Below, one piece after another: positions 1 to 9,575 of a stretch of 39,608 nt of DNA. The first letter of the stretch is position 1, and the number at the start of each line of letters is the position of its first letter. A model generated the notes under the pieces. It saw only the letters and a program-made list of their open reading frames with translations. It was not told where the DNA came from and made no database searches. This stretch comes from an uncultured Bacillota bacterium. Its GTDB lineage: Bacteria; Bacillota; Clostridia; Christensenellales; Borkfalkiaceae. The stretch covers positions 1 through 39,608 of the forward strand of contig CASEHS010000010.1 of the NCBI GenBank assembly GCA_949287815.1, read 5' to 3'. A program made the position numbers and the translations under genes.

Positions 1-1140
1 AAGATACCTTAAAATCTTTTGCTCATGCGAATTTCCCAGCTTTGTTTGCTCGGCTGCCTCATACAGTAAATTCGGCAAACAAATTTGAAACGCGCCTTTT
101 ACAATCGTGATCGTCGGTTCTTTCCCCGTATTGCGATAATACCCGTAAATACGCGGTATCCCTGTACCGTATGCCTCGATATAATTCAGCCGGTAAAAGA
201 TGTTTGCCAAATTGCGGTTTCGCGGCTGCGATATTCCTAACCGCACCGCTTCAAGAGAGATTCCGTCGGGAAGTCCGCCAAGCGACATGATTTCCAATCT
301 GTCCTCGTACAGGTTGACGAATGTACTGCCGCTGTATGAATACTCTCTGTGAACGACTGCATTCAGCAACGCCTCGCGGATTGCTGTCGGCGGATATTCG
401 CGCAAATCTTCACGCAATTTATCTCCGATTACCGAGGCTGTTTTATTATAGACGTTCAGATACTCCAAAACGCGGTCGACCTGTTCAAACAACGAACCAC
501 CGAATTCCTTTCTGTCTTTAAAGACTTCTTTTGTCGTATCCTCAAAAATAGCGCACTTGATACTATGTTCGCACTGATCGGACAATAATAATGCAAGGTT
601 CGTATAGAAACCTTCGGCATCGAGCAATCCGAGCGTTCGCATTTGCTGCGACCCGAACTCCACTTTCCGCTCGTCAAAGACGCGCTGCGCGGTCTGGAAA
701 GTCAAGTCTTGCCGGTATGCTTTTTTCTCTTCGAATTTTTCACTGTCCGCTCCCCGTATCAATTCACGGATCCTGTCTTCGGAAGCCTGCACGGTCGTAT
801 TGCCAACACGGATATATACGCCGCTCGGACGTATTCCCTTTTCGCTGAGATAATACGGTGTTTGCGTTCCTTTGACAACATTCAAGCGGAGATAATATTT
901 CCCCTGTTCGCCGCAAACTTCCATATGGAAAAATCTTGTACAGTCCGGAAGTATGGCGTTGCGAAGGGATGAGGAAATCTTCTGCATGGTAACATCAATA
1001 TTCTCAATACCGCAAACACTTCCGTCATCGTTCATTCCGACATAAATCGTCCCGTCATTCGTATTCAAAAAAGCGACGACTTCCTTTTTTAAGTCATCTG
1101 TGTATTCTCGTTTGAATTCTGTTTCCTGATTCTCTATCAT
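1..1140 (-). CDS. AlbA_2 (Schlafen-type) ATP-binding protein, C-terminus cut by window edge
   Basis: The frame is open from an ATG at 1140 to the left edge, so 380 residues are seen and the C-terminus is missing. Residues 1-120 fit the AlbA_2/Schlafen domain: an early E-F-K-R segment, then F-L-N-T-N-D-G and a Y-V-G-M-N-D-D-G turn. The second half fits the HATPase_c_4 module of RecG-like/AlbA_2 regulators, with REALLNAVVHR as N-box, a GGLPDG turn and an E-A-Y-G-T-G segment. AAAGGAG lies just before the ATG. Family members are usually predicted transcriptional regulators or defence ATPases; the DNA-binding role is inferred. It has its own consensus promoter, so it is a separate transcription unit. 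Confidence 0.88.
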   Translation of the reverse strand, partial: MIENQETEFKREYTDDLKKEVVAFLNTNDGTIYVGMNDDGSVCGIENIDVTMQKISSSLRNAILPDCTRFFHMEVCGEQGKYYLRLNVVKGTQTPYYLSEKGIRPSGVYIRVGNTTVQASEDRIRELIRGADSEKFEEKKAYRQDLTFQTAQRVFDERKVEFGSQQMRTLGLLDAEGFYTNLALLLSDQCEHSIKCAIFEDTTKEVFKDRKEFGGSLFEQVDRVLEYLNVYNKTASVIGDKLREDLREYPPTAIREALLNAVVHREYSYSGSTFVNLYEDRLEIMSLGGLPDGISLEAVRLGISQPRNRNLANIFYRLNYIEAYGTGIPRIYGYYRNTGKEPTITIVKGAFQICLPNLLYEAAEQTKLGNSHEQKILRYL

Positions 1141-1160
1141 TTCTCTGTCTCCTTTCACCT

Positions 1161-1189
1161 ATTATATCCTTTCTCTACTTTTTTGTCAA
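1161..1189 (-). promoter_or_regulatory. Consensus sigma-A promoter of the AlbA_2 gene
   Basis: On the minus strand TTGACA (1184-1189) and TATAAT (1161-1166) are separated by exactly 17 bp. Transcription should start near 1155, leaving a leader of about 15 nt that contains little beyond the ribosome site. T-rich tracts about 10 bp apart lie upstream (1191-1225). Confidence 0.8.
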
Positions 1190-1376
1190 GACTAAAAATA
1201 GAGAAAAATAGAATAAAATAGAAAAAGCAACAGAAAGAATAATTACTTTATCTCATATAGTAATTTTGCTTTTCGATGCCTTAAAAATAACATAATTAAT
1301 AATCGCAATTTTTACGGGTTTAAAAATAAATCGGACAGAGTTCTTCTCAATAACAAATCAAATGTTAATCATGCCT

Positions 1377-2117
1377 TTATTTAATCAACAATTTTATATC
1401 TTCTAGTAAAGTTTCTATTTCTTTCTCCCTTAATTCGTCTGACAAATTTTTTGATTTACGTACGCCGCTATCCTCATAAACATAGTATAAACTATAATTA
1501 TTATCATTTGATTGCACATTTTTTAAAAACACTTTTATCGCCGCTTTTACATCTTGTATAATTTTATCGTTGATTTCTCTTTCGTTAATAATTTGCTCAA
1601 AATTTTCGTCTCCCCAGTCAAATCTTTTGTCTGTTAAATGAGAAACCGTTTTATTTACTATATCTTTAATAGTATCGCCCTTCCCATAATATTTCCTTCC
1701 GCATGCCTCATTAAAATATGTATCAAAGAAATTATCAGGAAATAATCTATAAATATCTAAAGCATCATTACTGCTAATGATTTCCTCATCAAACTTTCGG
1801 ATCTTATAAATTTTTCCAAAATATATATCAGATGTTGTAGCATTGGACGTTTTAGGATGTTTCGACGAAAAAAACTCCAATATATTGCGCAACGAACATT
1901 TTTGAGCAATATAATAAGCATTATACTCGGGACTATTTTTCCAAACGATTCCATTTTTGAAAAGTTCTTTCAAGCTTTTTGTCGTCCATAAGAATATATA
2001 CATTTCATATAACACATGATCTAAAACTCGTTCCTTCTGTTTCAAAATCTGAATCGAACTTGAATCAGAAGTTACACCTGTGGGGCCCATAAAAGGTACG
2101 TTTGCATTGATTGACAT
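1377..2117 (-). CDS. Hypothetical protein, AT-rich orphan
   Basis: A 246-residue soluble, largely helical protein. The ATG at 2117 is preceded by AAGAGGTG at good spacing. No family is recognised with certainty. The middle segment N-K-T-V-S-H-L-T-D-K-R resembles a motif I associate with HEPN-like helical proteins from defence loci, but this is a weak impression. There are no membrane segments and no signal peptide. The DNA is visibly more AT-rich than the surface genes to its right, which suggests separate acquisition. About 100 bp upstream (2118-2217) hold a small hairpin but no clear promoter. The 236 bp downstream hold only the AlbA_2 promoter. Confidence 0.7.
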   Translation of the reverse strand: MSINANVPFMGPTGVTSDSSSIQILKQKERVLDHVLYEMYIFLWTTKSLKELFKNGIVWKNSPEYNAYYIAQKCSLRNILEFFSSKHPKTSNATTSDIYFGKIYKIRKFDEEIISSNDALDIYRLFPDNFFDTYFNEACGRKYYGKGDTIKDIVNKTVSHLTDKRFDWGDENFEQIINEREINDKIIQDVKAAIKVFLKNVQSNDNNYSLYYVYEDSGVRKSKNLSDELREKEIETLLEDIKLLIK

Positions 2118-2217
2118 AATTACACCTCTTTTGAATTTATATTTTCTCGGCAGAGCCGAAAATTTTTTATTTTAACTATGCCTGTAATGTGGCAAAAAGT
2201 CAATATAAGAATACCGT

Positions 2218-4695
2218 TTACACTTCCTTAATCTTACCTGCGTCAACAAGGTATTGCTGCCAATATCTGTCGCTGACAGCTTCGTATGCGGCAAGACTGC
2301 CTTTAGGAACATATACGGTAAAACCCGCCGAATGATTCCATGTCGAACCGAATACGTCGCTGCCGATTTCGGGCGGCACAGCGGAAAGGAACACAACTTC
2401 CGTAAGATTGTTGCACCCTGTACCGGAATTTCCGAACGCCTGACGCCCTATGCTCGTTACTCCCGGCCCGAAAGTAACTTTGGTAATTGTATGACAGCCA
2501 ATGAACGCGCCTTCGGCGATGGGCATGTTCAAAACAAGCTCACTGTCCGTGCATGTACCTATGCCTGTTATTATGCCGTCGATAATTTCCAATCCTTCAC
2601 TTTGAGTAATTGTATCGGTGGAACTGCTCTCCGTAAGGGTTATCTCCCATACACACTCAATCCCATCATATTCGACGGTTATGGCGTGCGTCCCGGGTGT
2701 TTGCAATTTCTCGAGATCGGCGGCCGATATAAACTCCGTCGACATGGAAATTTTTTCAACGCTGCCGTCTTTGTATGATATTTTCAAAAAATAATCTTCG
2801 AGAGAAAACTCGGCGAGATCGATAGCGTTCTCTCCCACAACATTTATTGAACTAATCTGTGATGCCGACGGGATAACAATCTCGAATTCGCACCCTTCAA
2901 AAACTTCATTATCTGTTTCTATCTGCTGATTTGTGATAATAAGTTTTTCTAAAGGCAAAGATATAGGCGGGTAATAATAAAATTTTGCCGACCAGCTTTT
3001 AGGGCGGCGCCATGATACGCCGACGGTAATTTCATACATGGATTCCCATGACGTAACATTGATCGGTTCGCCGCTGTATTCATAATATTTCCCGTCTATG
3101 GTGATGCCGCTACCGTTATAGTACCAATCCGTACCGGTGACGGGAATACCAAAAATATGCCCGCCGACATTATAACTCCTGACCTCGTCGGGATACACTT
3201 GCGATTCTCCCGAACCGTAGTATGTATATATTTGAGCCGTTTGTTTCAAACCGAAATAGTATTGGATAAAGGGTACATCTTCCGCGACAAAAGGCAATGA
3301 AAGCTCTTTTAAAGAACTGCAATTTTTAAATATACCTTCACCTATTTGGGTTACGCTGTCGGGTATAACTATATTCTCCAAAGAGGAGCAGCCCGAAAAT
3401 GCTAAATCGCCTATAGTTTGCAGCGTATCGGGAATACTTATTTTTTTCAGACTTTTACAGTTTATAAAAGCACTCGCCCCTATCGCTGTACACCCCTCTT
3501 CAAGCTCGACCTCATCCAAACCGGTAAAATATTCAAAAGCTTTATCTACGAGCGCCCCGCTTATAACCGAAAATTTTTTTAATGATTCGGGAGGCATACC
3601 TGCAAAAAGATTAAGATATTGTCCGCTCAACGTACTAATTCTTAAATACTGCAAATTATTGCACCCCGCAAGCATGCCATATCCATAACGCCTAACGGTA
3701 ACAGGAATATTCAGCTCAACTATACCCGTATACGCAAGCGCCCCGCTTTGGATAATCTCTACCGACTCGGGTATCTGCACAGACGTGACGTGATAACAGC
3801 CATACAGCCCGTCGTAACTTTGAAACGGATCTCCCGTTCTTTCTGTTCCTATAGAAAGAACGGGCTTGCCCCTGTATGTATCTGGAATAATAACTTCGCT
3901 CGATTGCCCGTTATACCCGGCAACAGAATATCCGTACAAATATTCTTCAAAAATCAGACCATGCAAATCTTCCACAGTTATAATACACTGTGCCGTCTTG
4001 CCGTTGCTCGTTGTGGCGGTAATCGTAGCCGTGCCGCTGCCGATTGCCGTTATATTTCCGTTTGCGACCGTTGCCACGGACAGATCGGAGCTCGTCCATG
4101 AGATAGTTTTATCCGTCGCGTTGCTCGGCAAAACGGTCGCCGTAAGCGTTTCGCTTTCGCCGATCTCTAAGGTCAAAGATGTTTTATTGAGCGACACCGA
4201 AGTCACTTCAACGATTTCGGTCGCTGGCTCATTTACGGTAACAGCACACGTCGCTGTCTTACCGTTGTTTGTTGTGACTGTGATTGTTGTCGTACCTTCG
4301 GTTTTTGCGGTCACTTTTCCGTCATTGACAGTAGCAACAGACGTTTTTGAACTCGTCCATGTGACAGATTTATCCGTTGCATTACTTGGCAAAACAGTCG
4401 CCGTAAGCGTATAGCTTTCACCGATTCTTAATGTCAAAGATGTTTTATCTATCGCAACGGAAGTAACGGCGATATCCTTATTGTCGTCAGGATCTGTTCC
4501 GGGCGTATCATCGCCGCCGGGATCTGTTCCCGGCGTTTCTTCGTCCCCGCCGGGATTTTCCTCTCCCTGTTCAGTGTTTTGCCCGCCGCCAAGCGTAGTA
4601 TCGTTGCCGCAGGCGGTAAAGAATACCGCACACGCCAAAAACAGCGCCGCGACGAGCGCTAACAGAACAATACTGAAAACTTTCCGTTTACCCAT
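2218..4695 (-). CDS. Surface lipoprotein with Big2 domains and BspA-type leucine-rich repeats
   Basis: A cell-surface protein of 825 residues. The N-terminus is a lipoprotein signal with lipobox F-T-A-C and Cys29 as the lipidated residue. A Gly/Asp/Pro/Thr-rich linker (30-75) follows. Two Big2 immunoglobulin-like domains cover about 77-155 and 160-243; both contain LPSNATDK and a W-T-S-S core. LRR_5 repeats follow (about 244-515, e.g. K-K-I-S-I-P-D-T-L-Q-T-I-G), then a further Ig-like segment near 640-715 and a final LRR_5 unit at the C-terminus. Such proteins usually mediate adhesion or host contact; the ligand is unknown. The ATG has GGAGGT upstream. It appears monocistronic, with a promoter at 4735-4763. 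Confidence 0.9.
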   Translation of the reverse strand: MGKRKVFSIVLLALVAALFLACAVFFTACGNDTTLGGGQNTEQGEENPGGDEETPGTDPGGDDTPGTDPDDNKDIAVTSVAIDKTSLTLRIGESYTLTATVLPSNATDKSVTWTSSKTSVATVNDGKVTAKTEGTTTITVTTNNGKTATCAVTVNEPATEIVEVTSVSLNKTSLTLEIGESETLTATVLPSNATDKTISWTSSDLSVATVANGNITAIGSGTATITATTSNGKTAQCIITVEDLHGLIFEEYLYGYSVAGYNGQSSEVIIPDTYRGKPVLSIGTERTGDPFQSYDGLYGCYHVTSVQIPESVEIIQSGALAYTGIVELNIPVTVRRYGYGMLAGCNNLQYLRISTLSGQYLNLFAGMPPESLKKFSVISGALVDKAFEYFTGLDEVELEEGCTAIGASAFINCKSLKKISIPDTLQTIGDLAFSGCSSLENIVIPDSVTQIGEGIFKNCSSLKELSLPFVAEDVPFIQYYFGLKQTAQIYTYYGSGESQVYPDEVRSYNVGGHIFGIPVTGTDWYYNGSGITIDGKYYEYSGEPINVTSWESMYEITVGVSWRRPKSWSAKFYYYPPISLPLEKLIITNQQIETDNEVFEGCEFEIVIPSASQISSINVVGENAIDLAEFSLEDYFLKISYKDGSVEKISMSTEFISAADLEKLQTPGTHAITVEYDGIECVWEITLTESSSTDTITQSEGLEIIDGIITGIGTCTDSELVLNMPIAEGAFIGCHTITKVTFGPGVTSIGRQAFGNSGTGCNNLTEVVFLSAVPPEIGSDVFGSTWNHSAGFTVYVPKGSLAAYEAVSDRYWQQYLVDAGKIKEV

Positions 4696-4734
4696 GATCT
4701 ACCTCCAAAAAATGCACCTACTTTTACATATAAT

Positions 4735-4763
4735 ATTATATCACTTTCCATTTATAAAAGCAA
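4735..4763 (-). promoter_or_regulatory. Promoter of the Big2/LRR lipoprotein gene
   Basis: TTGCTT (4758-4763), 17 bp, TATAAT (4735-4740) on the minus strand. The -35 overlaps the tail of the terminator of the preceding small gene, so the two units are packed closely. Confidence 0.65.
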
Positions 4764-4765
4764 GA

Positions 4766-4795
4766 AAACCGCTGACATATGCTTGTCAGCGGTTT
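4766..4795 (-). terminator. Rho-independent terminator after the small HTH gene
   Basis: A perfect stem ACCGCTGACA / TGTCAGCGGT (4768-4777 with 4784-4793), extended by A/T pairs, with a 6-nt loop. On the minus strand it is followed by TTTTCTTGCTTTT. It starts 7 bp past the stop codon of the 69-residue gene. Confidence 0.8.
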
Positions 4796-4802
4796 CCCTA
4801 TA

Positions 4803-5012
4803 TCAGACTTTTTTGAGAAAATATGCGCCGTCCTGCCCGGAAACATCTACAATATACGAGGGTTTATGCGCGCGCAGAAAAGCGGTTATTTCGCGGAGAT
4901 AACGGTAAAACGTTCGTTCGACGATCGAATGCTCCACGCAAAAATCTGCGCGCGAAACAATTTTGCCGCCGATAAGTTCGTCGTACAACAAGAGGATCAA
5001 TTCAGTTTTCAT
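4803..5012 (-). CDS. Small helix-turn-helix protein (69 aa)
   Basis: A single-domain protein resembling the N-terminal winged HTH of WYL/DeoR-type regulators. The segment S-R-A-D-F-C-V-E-H-S-I-V-E-R-T-F-Y-R-Y-L reads as an HTH recognition unit, and the C-terminal G-A-Y-F-L-K-K resembles a wing strand. No effector domain follows, so it could be a stand-alone regulator or a shortened relative of a larger one. The gene has its own -10, palindromic DNA, a structured leader and a terminator, all within about 330 bp. This supports a real compact unit, possibly autoregulated. GGGAGA lies upstream of the ATG. Its targets are unknown. Confidence 0.68.
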   Translation of the reverse strand: MKTELILLLYDELIGGKIVSRADFCVEHSIVERTFYRYLREITAFLRAHKPSYIVDVSGQDGAYFLKKV

Positions 5013-5095
5013 TTTGTCTGCTCTCCCTGCAAGCAGACGGCGCCGTCTTTATTCGTTCGGGTACTCACTACCCCCGTTGCAACGATTGTATTATA
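5013..5095 (-). promoter_or_regulatory. Promoter and structured leader of the small HTH gene
   Basis: TATAAT (5090-5095, minus strand) is followed by the palindrome CGTTGCAACG (5075-5084), an inverted repeat GGGTA-N5-TACCC (5059-5073) and a perfect 14-bp palindrome AGACGGCGCCGTCT (5035-5048). A hairpin GTCTGC-N11-GCAGAC (5016-5021 with 5033-5038) carries the ribosome site in its loop. The last two share bases 5035-5038, so they cannot form together. No good -35 is visible. Confidence 0.5.
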
Positions 5096-5193
5096 ACACA
5101 TTTTTTTGCGTTTTTGTTCAGCCTTATTCGCGGAACGGCCCGCAATTTCGGCTGAATTTGCCGCGATTTCGGCTTAGTCGGCCCAGAACAGGC

Positions 5194-5222
5194 AAAAAAG
5201 GCAGGGATGCCCCCTGCCTTTT
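5194..5222 (-). terminator. Rho-independent terminator after the InlB-repeat gene
   Basis: Stem GGCAGGG / CCCTGCC (5200-5206 with 5212-5218) and a 5-nt loop. On the minus strand six T residues follow. It lies just past the stop at 5242. Confidence 0.75.
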
Positions 5223-5241
5223 CGCCTTAGCCGTTGTATCG

Positions 5242-6930
5242 TTAATTTGATAAAAGTATGATCCTGACGGTCATTGCCGTCCCCGACGGGATCGGATCGG
5301 TCTCCACATAATAGACGTCGCCCGCAAGATAATCGATGGGGCTGCCGCTCTGCCCCGCATGCTCCGCCGCATTTCCCCGCACGCGATAGACGTTCCAACG
5401 GAAATCGCCCTTTATCGATATGATGATGCGGCAGGTCTGATAGGTATCCGGCCGGAAATAAAACGCCTGCCCGTCCAAAAGGGTAAATTTGTAAGTTGTA
5501 TCCGTTTCCAGCACGGCGGCGCTGCCGGGCGTTCTGCCGTCGCTCTCCGACCGCTTTTCATACACGGCGACAAGCGTTGCGTCGCGGTTCGGGATATAGC
5601 AATCCCCCACGAACGCACCGCTCTCGTCCTGCCAGCCCAAAAACGTATAGCCGTCCTTTTGCGGCGACGGAAGGGCGAACGCCTCTCCCGTCAATGTTCG
5701 GCGCGTTTCCCCGTCACAAAGCGTTACTGTGCTCTTTTGTACGTTGTATGCAACCGCGCCGCCCCATTCGGGGTCGAACATTTTTACCTGTTCTTCCGAC
5801 AACGCGGTATATACGCTGTCGCTCATCGCGCGAAAGCCGATATATGTCACCGAAGCAGGGATATACATCCTGTCGATATACCCGTTCGGCTGATAAAAAG
5901 CGGAATCGAAGATGGTTTCCACCGTATCGGGTAAAATCACGCCGCACGTCTTCACCCCGTAAAACGCGCCGCTGTCGATGGTCTTTACCCCGTGCGGAAC
6001 GACGAGCGTGCCGATAAAACGTACTTGGTGGAACGCATACCTGCCGATATAGGTAAGGTTGCCGCTTTCCGAAAAAACGATGTCTCCCCCGTAGTATTCA
6101 AAACAGCCGCTTTCAAGCCTTTCGAGCGAGGAAGGCAGTTGCAAAGGCTTCGACACTTTCAGAGTGCGGAAGGCGTTTTCTTTTAATACCAAAACCCCTT
6201 CGGGTATGGTAAGAGAGCGAATTTTGGCGGAATCCGGCGCGCCGAAAATACTGTACCGAACCATATTGGCTCCGTGCTGCGCGACGGTATCGCTGCCGAT
6301 CTGCGTTACGGGCAAACCGTCTATGACAGACGGGATGACCACGTCGACGTTTTCGCCCGTGGGGCCCGTATACTCTGTGATCGTCACCTCGCCACTCGTC
6401 TTTTCGTAATCGAAAAATTCCGCGCTGCCGCTGACCTTTACTTCCTGCCAGAGCGCATACAGCGTCAGATCGTCCATCCTCCCGAACGGCGTGCAGAGAT
6501 ACGGCTCGCCTATGCCGCCAGAATTGTCGTACCAGCCGAGAAACACATATCCCTCGCGCACGGGTTCAGGCAGCGGAGCGCTCACGTCGGAGAGCGCCGT
6601 ATCAGGGTTCGGGGCATTCATCGTGCCGCCGTCCAAAATATAATCGATACGATACTCCACGCCCGTCTGCAGCCAACTCGCCGTCAGCGTCATATTTTTT
6701 ATGTTGAACGAAGTGATTTTCTTTACTTCATTGCCGTCTGCATCGAGCCAGCCCAAGAACGCATATCCTTCGCGCGTACATGACGGGAGGGAGAACGTTT
6801 GCCCGTATTCCAATATATAGGTATAGGCCGTTTCGGCCCCGTCGGGAGTGATAAACGAACCGCCGCCGGCATCGAGCGTGATCTCATATTTCAAAGGATC
6901 GAAACGGGCATATAAAACGGAAATATCCAT
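5242..6930 (-). pseudogene. 5'-truncated InlB-repeat / leucine-rich repeat surface protein
   Basis: 562 codons from the first usable ATG. It contains InlB/Listeria-Bacteroides repeats (GYAFLGWLD, GYVFLGWYD, GYTFLGWQD cores), a central LRR_5 region (about 180-360) and a C-terminal beta-rich domain. There is no signal peptide or anchor, which is abnormal for this family. The reading frame stays open upstream of the ATG for 17 more codons, and these encode the end of another InlB repeat (G-G-K-L-V-E-V-I-V-E-S-N-I). The frame is then stopped by the TAA that ends the neighbouring gene at 6982. So the 5' part, including the export signal, appears lost by deletion or by an assembly join. If translated from 6930 (weak GAGAG site), the product would stay in the cytoplasm. 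Confidence 0.72.
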
Positions 6931-6981
6931 GATATTGCTCTCGACGATGACCTCGACGAGTTTGCCGCCCTTTTTTAATAA

Positions 6982-9522
6982 TTATTTTCCTCTTCTGCGA
7001 GCAAGCGTTATAACAGCCGCAGCAAGAAAACCGAAACCGAAACCGATAATTCCGCCGACGACTGCGCCCAAAAGCACGCTGTCGGAAGGCTCGATATAAT
7101 CGGGATCGCTTGCACCGCAATCCGCGCAAACGCCGTTTTTATAGTTATGCTTGCCGGTTGCGGGGACAATCGTGCGATCCTTTACCTCTCCGCAATATTC
7201 GCAGATATTCAACTTTCTGCCGATTTTAACGCATGTAGCGTCGGTAAGAACTACCTCGTCGAACTTGTGAGCGCCCGCAATTTCGGGAAGAATTTCAACG
7301 TTGAACTCGCCCTTGCAAACCTTGCAAACGTCTTTATCCACACCCGCAACGCAGGTTGCGTCGATATGAACGTGCTCGAGTTCGTGAGCTTTGAGCGCGG
7401 TCTTTTCAAGATAAACCGTCTTTTTACAGTCCGCGCATGTATAGACCTTGCCGCCCGCTACCGTGCAGGTAGCGTCTAAAGCTCTTATATCGCCTTCATT
7501 CGGCGTTGCATGCGTATGGAACGCCGCTGAAATATTGCCTATGGCAACATATTTTTGCGAAGAGAATTTGAGTTTTACCTTAGTTACGCCCTGCGGCAGC
7601 TCTATAAATCCGTTCTCGTCGGCAACAATCTCGGTATCGCCCGCCACCGCCGAAACGACTAAATCTTTGATATCGCCGTTATAACAAGTAAGCGCGACGG
7701 CAAGAGTTCTTTTAAGAGCCGTAATTTCTTTGCCGATTGCATAAGCAGGCGTTTCGGTCGTTCCGTCAAGGCAGAGTTTATACGCCGAGCCTGTATCGGT
7801 CAATGGGTTGCCGACGAAACCGTTATCGGCGGAAAGCCCGTAAATGCCCGCATTGCCGCTAAACGACCAGTCGCTTGAAACGTACTCGGCGTTACCGTCG
7901 AACGCGCCGTTATTTAAAATGTTTTCGCCGAAAACCGTTTGCGGCTTAACAAGATTCAAATTGGAATTGTATTGCTTCCCATCTGCGTCGGTTATCGTGA
8001 TATTTCTGTAATACGTTACAAATAAATAATACGACGGACCGTAAAACATAAATTCATCATTGCCTTTGGCTGTAAAAGTATACGTTTTATTAGTCCAGCC
8101 GTAAGGAATATCGCTCGCCTTTATGCTGATTTTTTCGGCACCGTTATGATAAAGAAGTACGGCGTTAAGATAATCGTCCCCCGCAAAGCGGTAGTCGAAA
8201 CCGAGCGTATACGTCTTGCCCGCGGTAAGCCCTGCGGGAACGTATTTAATAAAACCTCTTTGTCCGACGGTGTCGTCGAAAACGCCGTTACCCGCCGCAA
8301 AAACGCCCGTGCCGTCGGGTTGCACGGCAACGTTCGCATTAGTACCGAGCGTGTAGCCCGAAGTGTACGCGCCCGAGAACGAGCCGTTTGCTATATACTG
8401 CATAGTATCTCCGTCGTCAAGGCAAACAATCGAGAGTTCGTCAATCAGGTATCTTGCGTTTGCGGTTATCGCCACCCCGTGAGAAGCACCGCCCGCAACG
8501 CCTTTTACGTCAACGCTGCAAGTCAGCCATTCGGTAGCCGAACCGTTTATTACGTCAATATAATACATGCGCGCACCCGCAAGCGTCATATAATCGAAAC
8601 GAATACTGAGCGTGTTCTTGCTTCCGATTTTTATATGTTTGTATTTAAAAGAAAACCTGTAAGTTTTATCGGGCGATAAAGCCGAAAAATTGGTTTTGAA
8701 TACCTCGCCGTCGTTGATTTGCAGCGACGCGCCGTCGCCATCGGACGAATCGGACGAAATATTTGCCGCGGTAAGCGTTTTCATTCCGATTATACCCGCT
8801 TTTGAACCGTCGATATTGCTTATATCGTCGGTTGCTCCGTCGGCAAGTTTGCCTATGCTTTGCAATCTGTACGAAACCGTATTCGAATAGACGGTCGCAG
8901 TCCGCACCGCCATATCGTCAAGGTAAAAATCGCCCTTGCCTTTAAACTCGACCATAGGCACGATTTTCACAGCCGATTTCGACGCGGTAAAGAAAAATTC
9001 GACTTTCGTCCAGTCGGAAACGCTGCCCGTAATTTCACTCAAAATTTTCGCACCGTCGCTACCCGCGATTTGCGCGCCGTTTTTATCGAGTTCGGTAACC
9101 GAAAAGGAAATCGCGTTTTCCTCGGCTTGTTCGCAAACGGTTTTTACATACGCCGTAACGGCATAGGTTTGCTCCGCGGCTATTTCAATCGCATAAGGAT
9201 ATGCGGTAACCGAGCCGTTTTGCGTTTTTTTGCCTACGTACAACGCATTGCCCGTTTTTCCGTTTGCAGTAGCGCCGAAAATAACGTTTTTATCTTCGGT
9301 AACTTTTCCGCGCTGATTGCCCTGCTCGTCAAGCGTACCCGAAATATAATATTGCCAATGGTTGAGCGCTTCATTTTCGGACGAAACGTCTATCTCTACG
9401 GCATCGCCAAAAGCGGTCGGCACGGCAACCTCGGTCGCTGCGAACACGCCGAAAACCTGACCGAACGAAACGGCAGCAACAAGACACGCCGCAAGAATTC
9501 CGAATTTTCTGATTTTTTTCAT
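6982..9522 (-). CDS. Large membrane-anchored surface protein with CBM-like domains and CxxC repeats
   Basis: 846 residues. Sec signal peptide at about 1-29 (A-T-E after V-F-A). Several beta-sandwich modules resembling carbohydrate-binding domains follow (e.g. W-T-K-V-E-F-F-F-T-A-S, L-T-A-G-K-T-Y-T-L-G-F-D-Y). Near 680-815 come short Cys-rich units of the clostridial type: D-A-T-C-..-Y-T-C-A-D-C, D-A-T-C-..-V-C-K-V-C and D-A-T-C-..-I-C-E-Y-C. The C-terminus is one membrane span (about 818-840) followed by ARRRGK, so the protein is anchored to the membrane. It is probably a glycan-binding surface protein. GAAAGGAG precedes the ATG. It is divergent from the SASA gene and shares a promoter element with it. 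Confidence 0.85.
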   Translation of the reverse strand: MKKIRKFGILAACLVAAVSFGQVFGVFAATEVAVPTAFGDAVEIDVSSENEALNHWQYYISGTLDEQGNQRGKVTEDKNVIFGATANGKTGNALYVGKKTQNGSVTAYPYAIEIAAEQTYAVTAYVKTVCEQAEENAISFSVTELDKNGAQIAGSDGAKILSEITGSVSDWTKVEFFFTASKSAVKIVPMVEFKGKGDFYLDDMAVRTATVYSNTVSYRLQSIGKLADGATDDISNIDGSKAGIIGMKTLTAANISSDSSDGDGASLQINDGEVFKTNFSALSPDKTYRFSFKYKHIKIGSKNTLSIRFDYMTLAGARMYYIDVINGSATEWLTCSVDVKGVAGGASHGVAITANARYLIDELSIVCLDDGDTMQYIANGSFSGAYTSGYTLGTNANVAVQPDGTGVFAAGNGVFDDTVGQRGFIKYVPAGLTAGKTYTLGFDYRFAGDDYLNAVLLYHNGAEKISIKASDIPYGWTNKTYTFTAKGNDEFMFYGPSYYLFVTYYRNITITDADGKQYNSNLNLVKPQTVFGENILNNGAFDGNAEYVSSDWSFSGNAGIYGLSADNGFVGNPLTDTGSAYKLCLDGTTETPAYAIGKEITALKRTLAVALTCYNGDIKDLVVSAVAGDTEIVADENGFIELPQGVTKVKLKFSSQKYVAIGNISAAFHTHATPNEGDIRALDATCTVAGGKVYTCADCKKTVYLEKTALKAHELEHVHIDATCVAGVDKDVCKVCKGEFNVEILPEIAGAHKFDEVVLTDATCVKIGRKLNICEYCGEVKDRTIVPATGKHNYKNGVCADCGASDPDYIEPSDSVLLGAVVGGIIGFGFGFLAAAVITLARRRGK

Positions 9523-9575
9523 TCCTACTCCTTTCGATTTGAGGGAGTCCCCCGTTTTTTGTTTTAGACACCGAT

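Noticed and set aside
2142..2166. Terminator between the lipoprotein gene and the AT-rich orphan
   Set aside because: A hairpin exists (GCCG/CGGC core) but no U-run follows on the minus strand; it may be only a leader hairpin.
6971..6984. Programmed frameshift at an A6-G tract linking the two surface genes
   Set aside because: The tract lies after the stop codon and both genes are in the same frame, so a frameshift would not fuse them.
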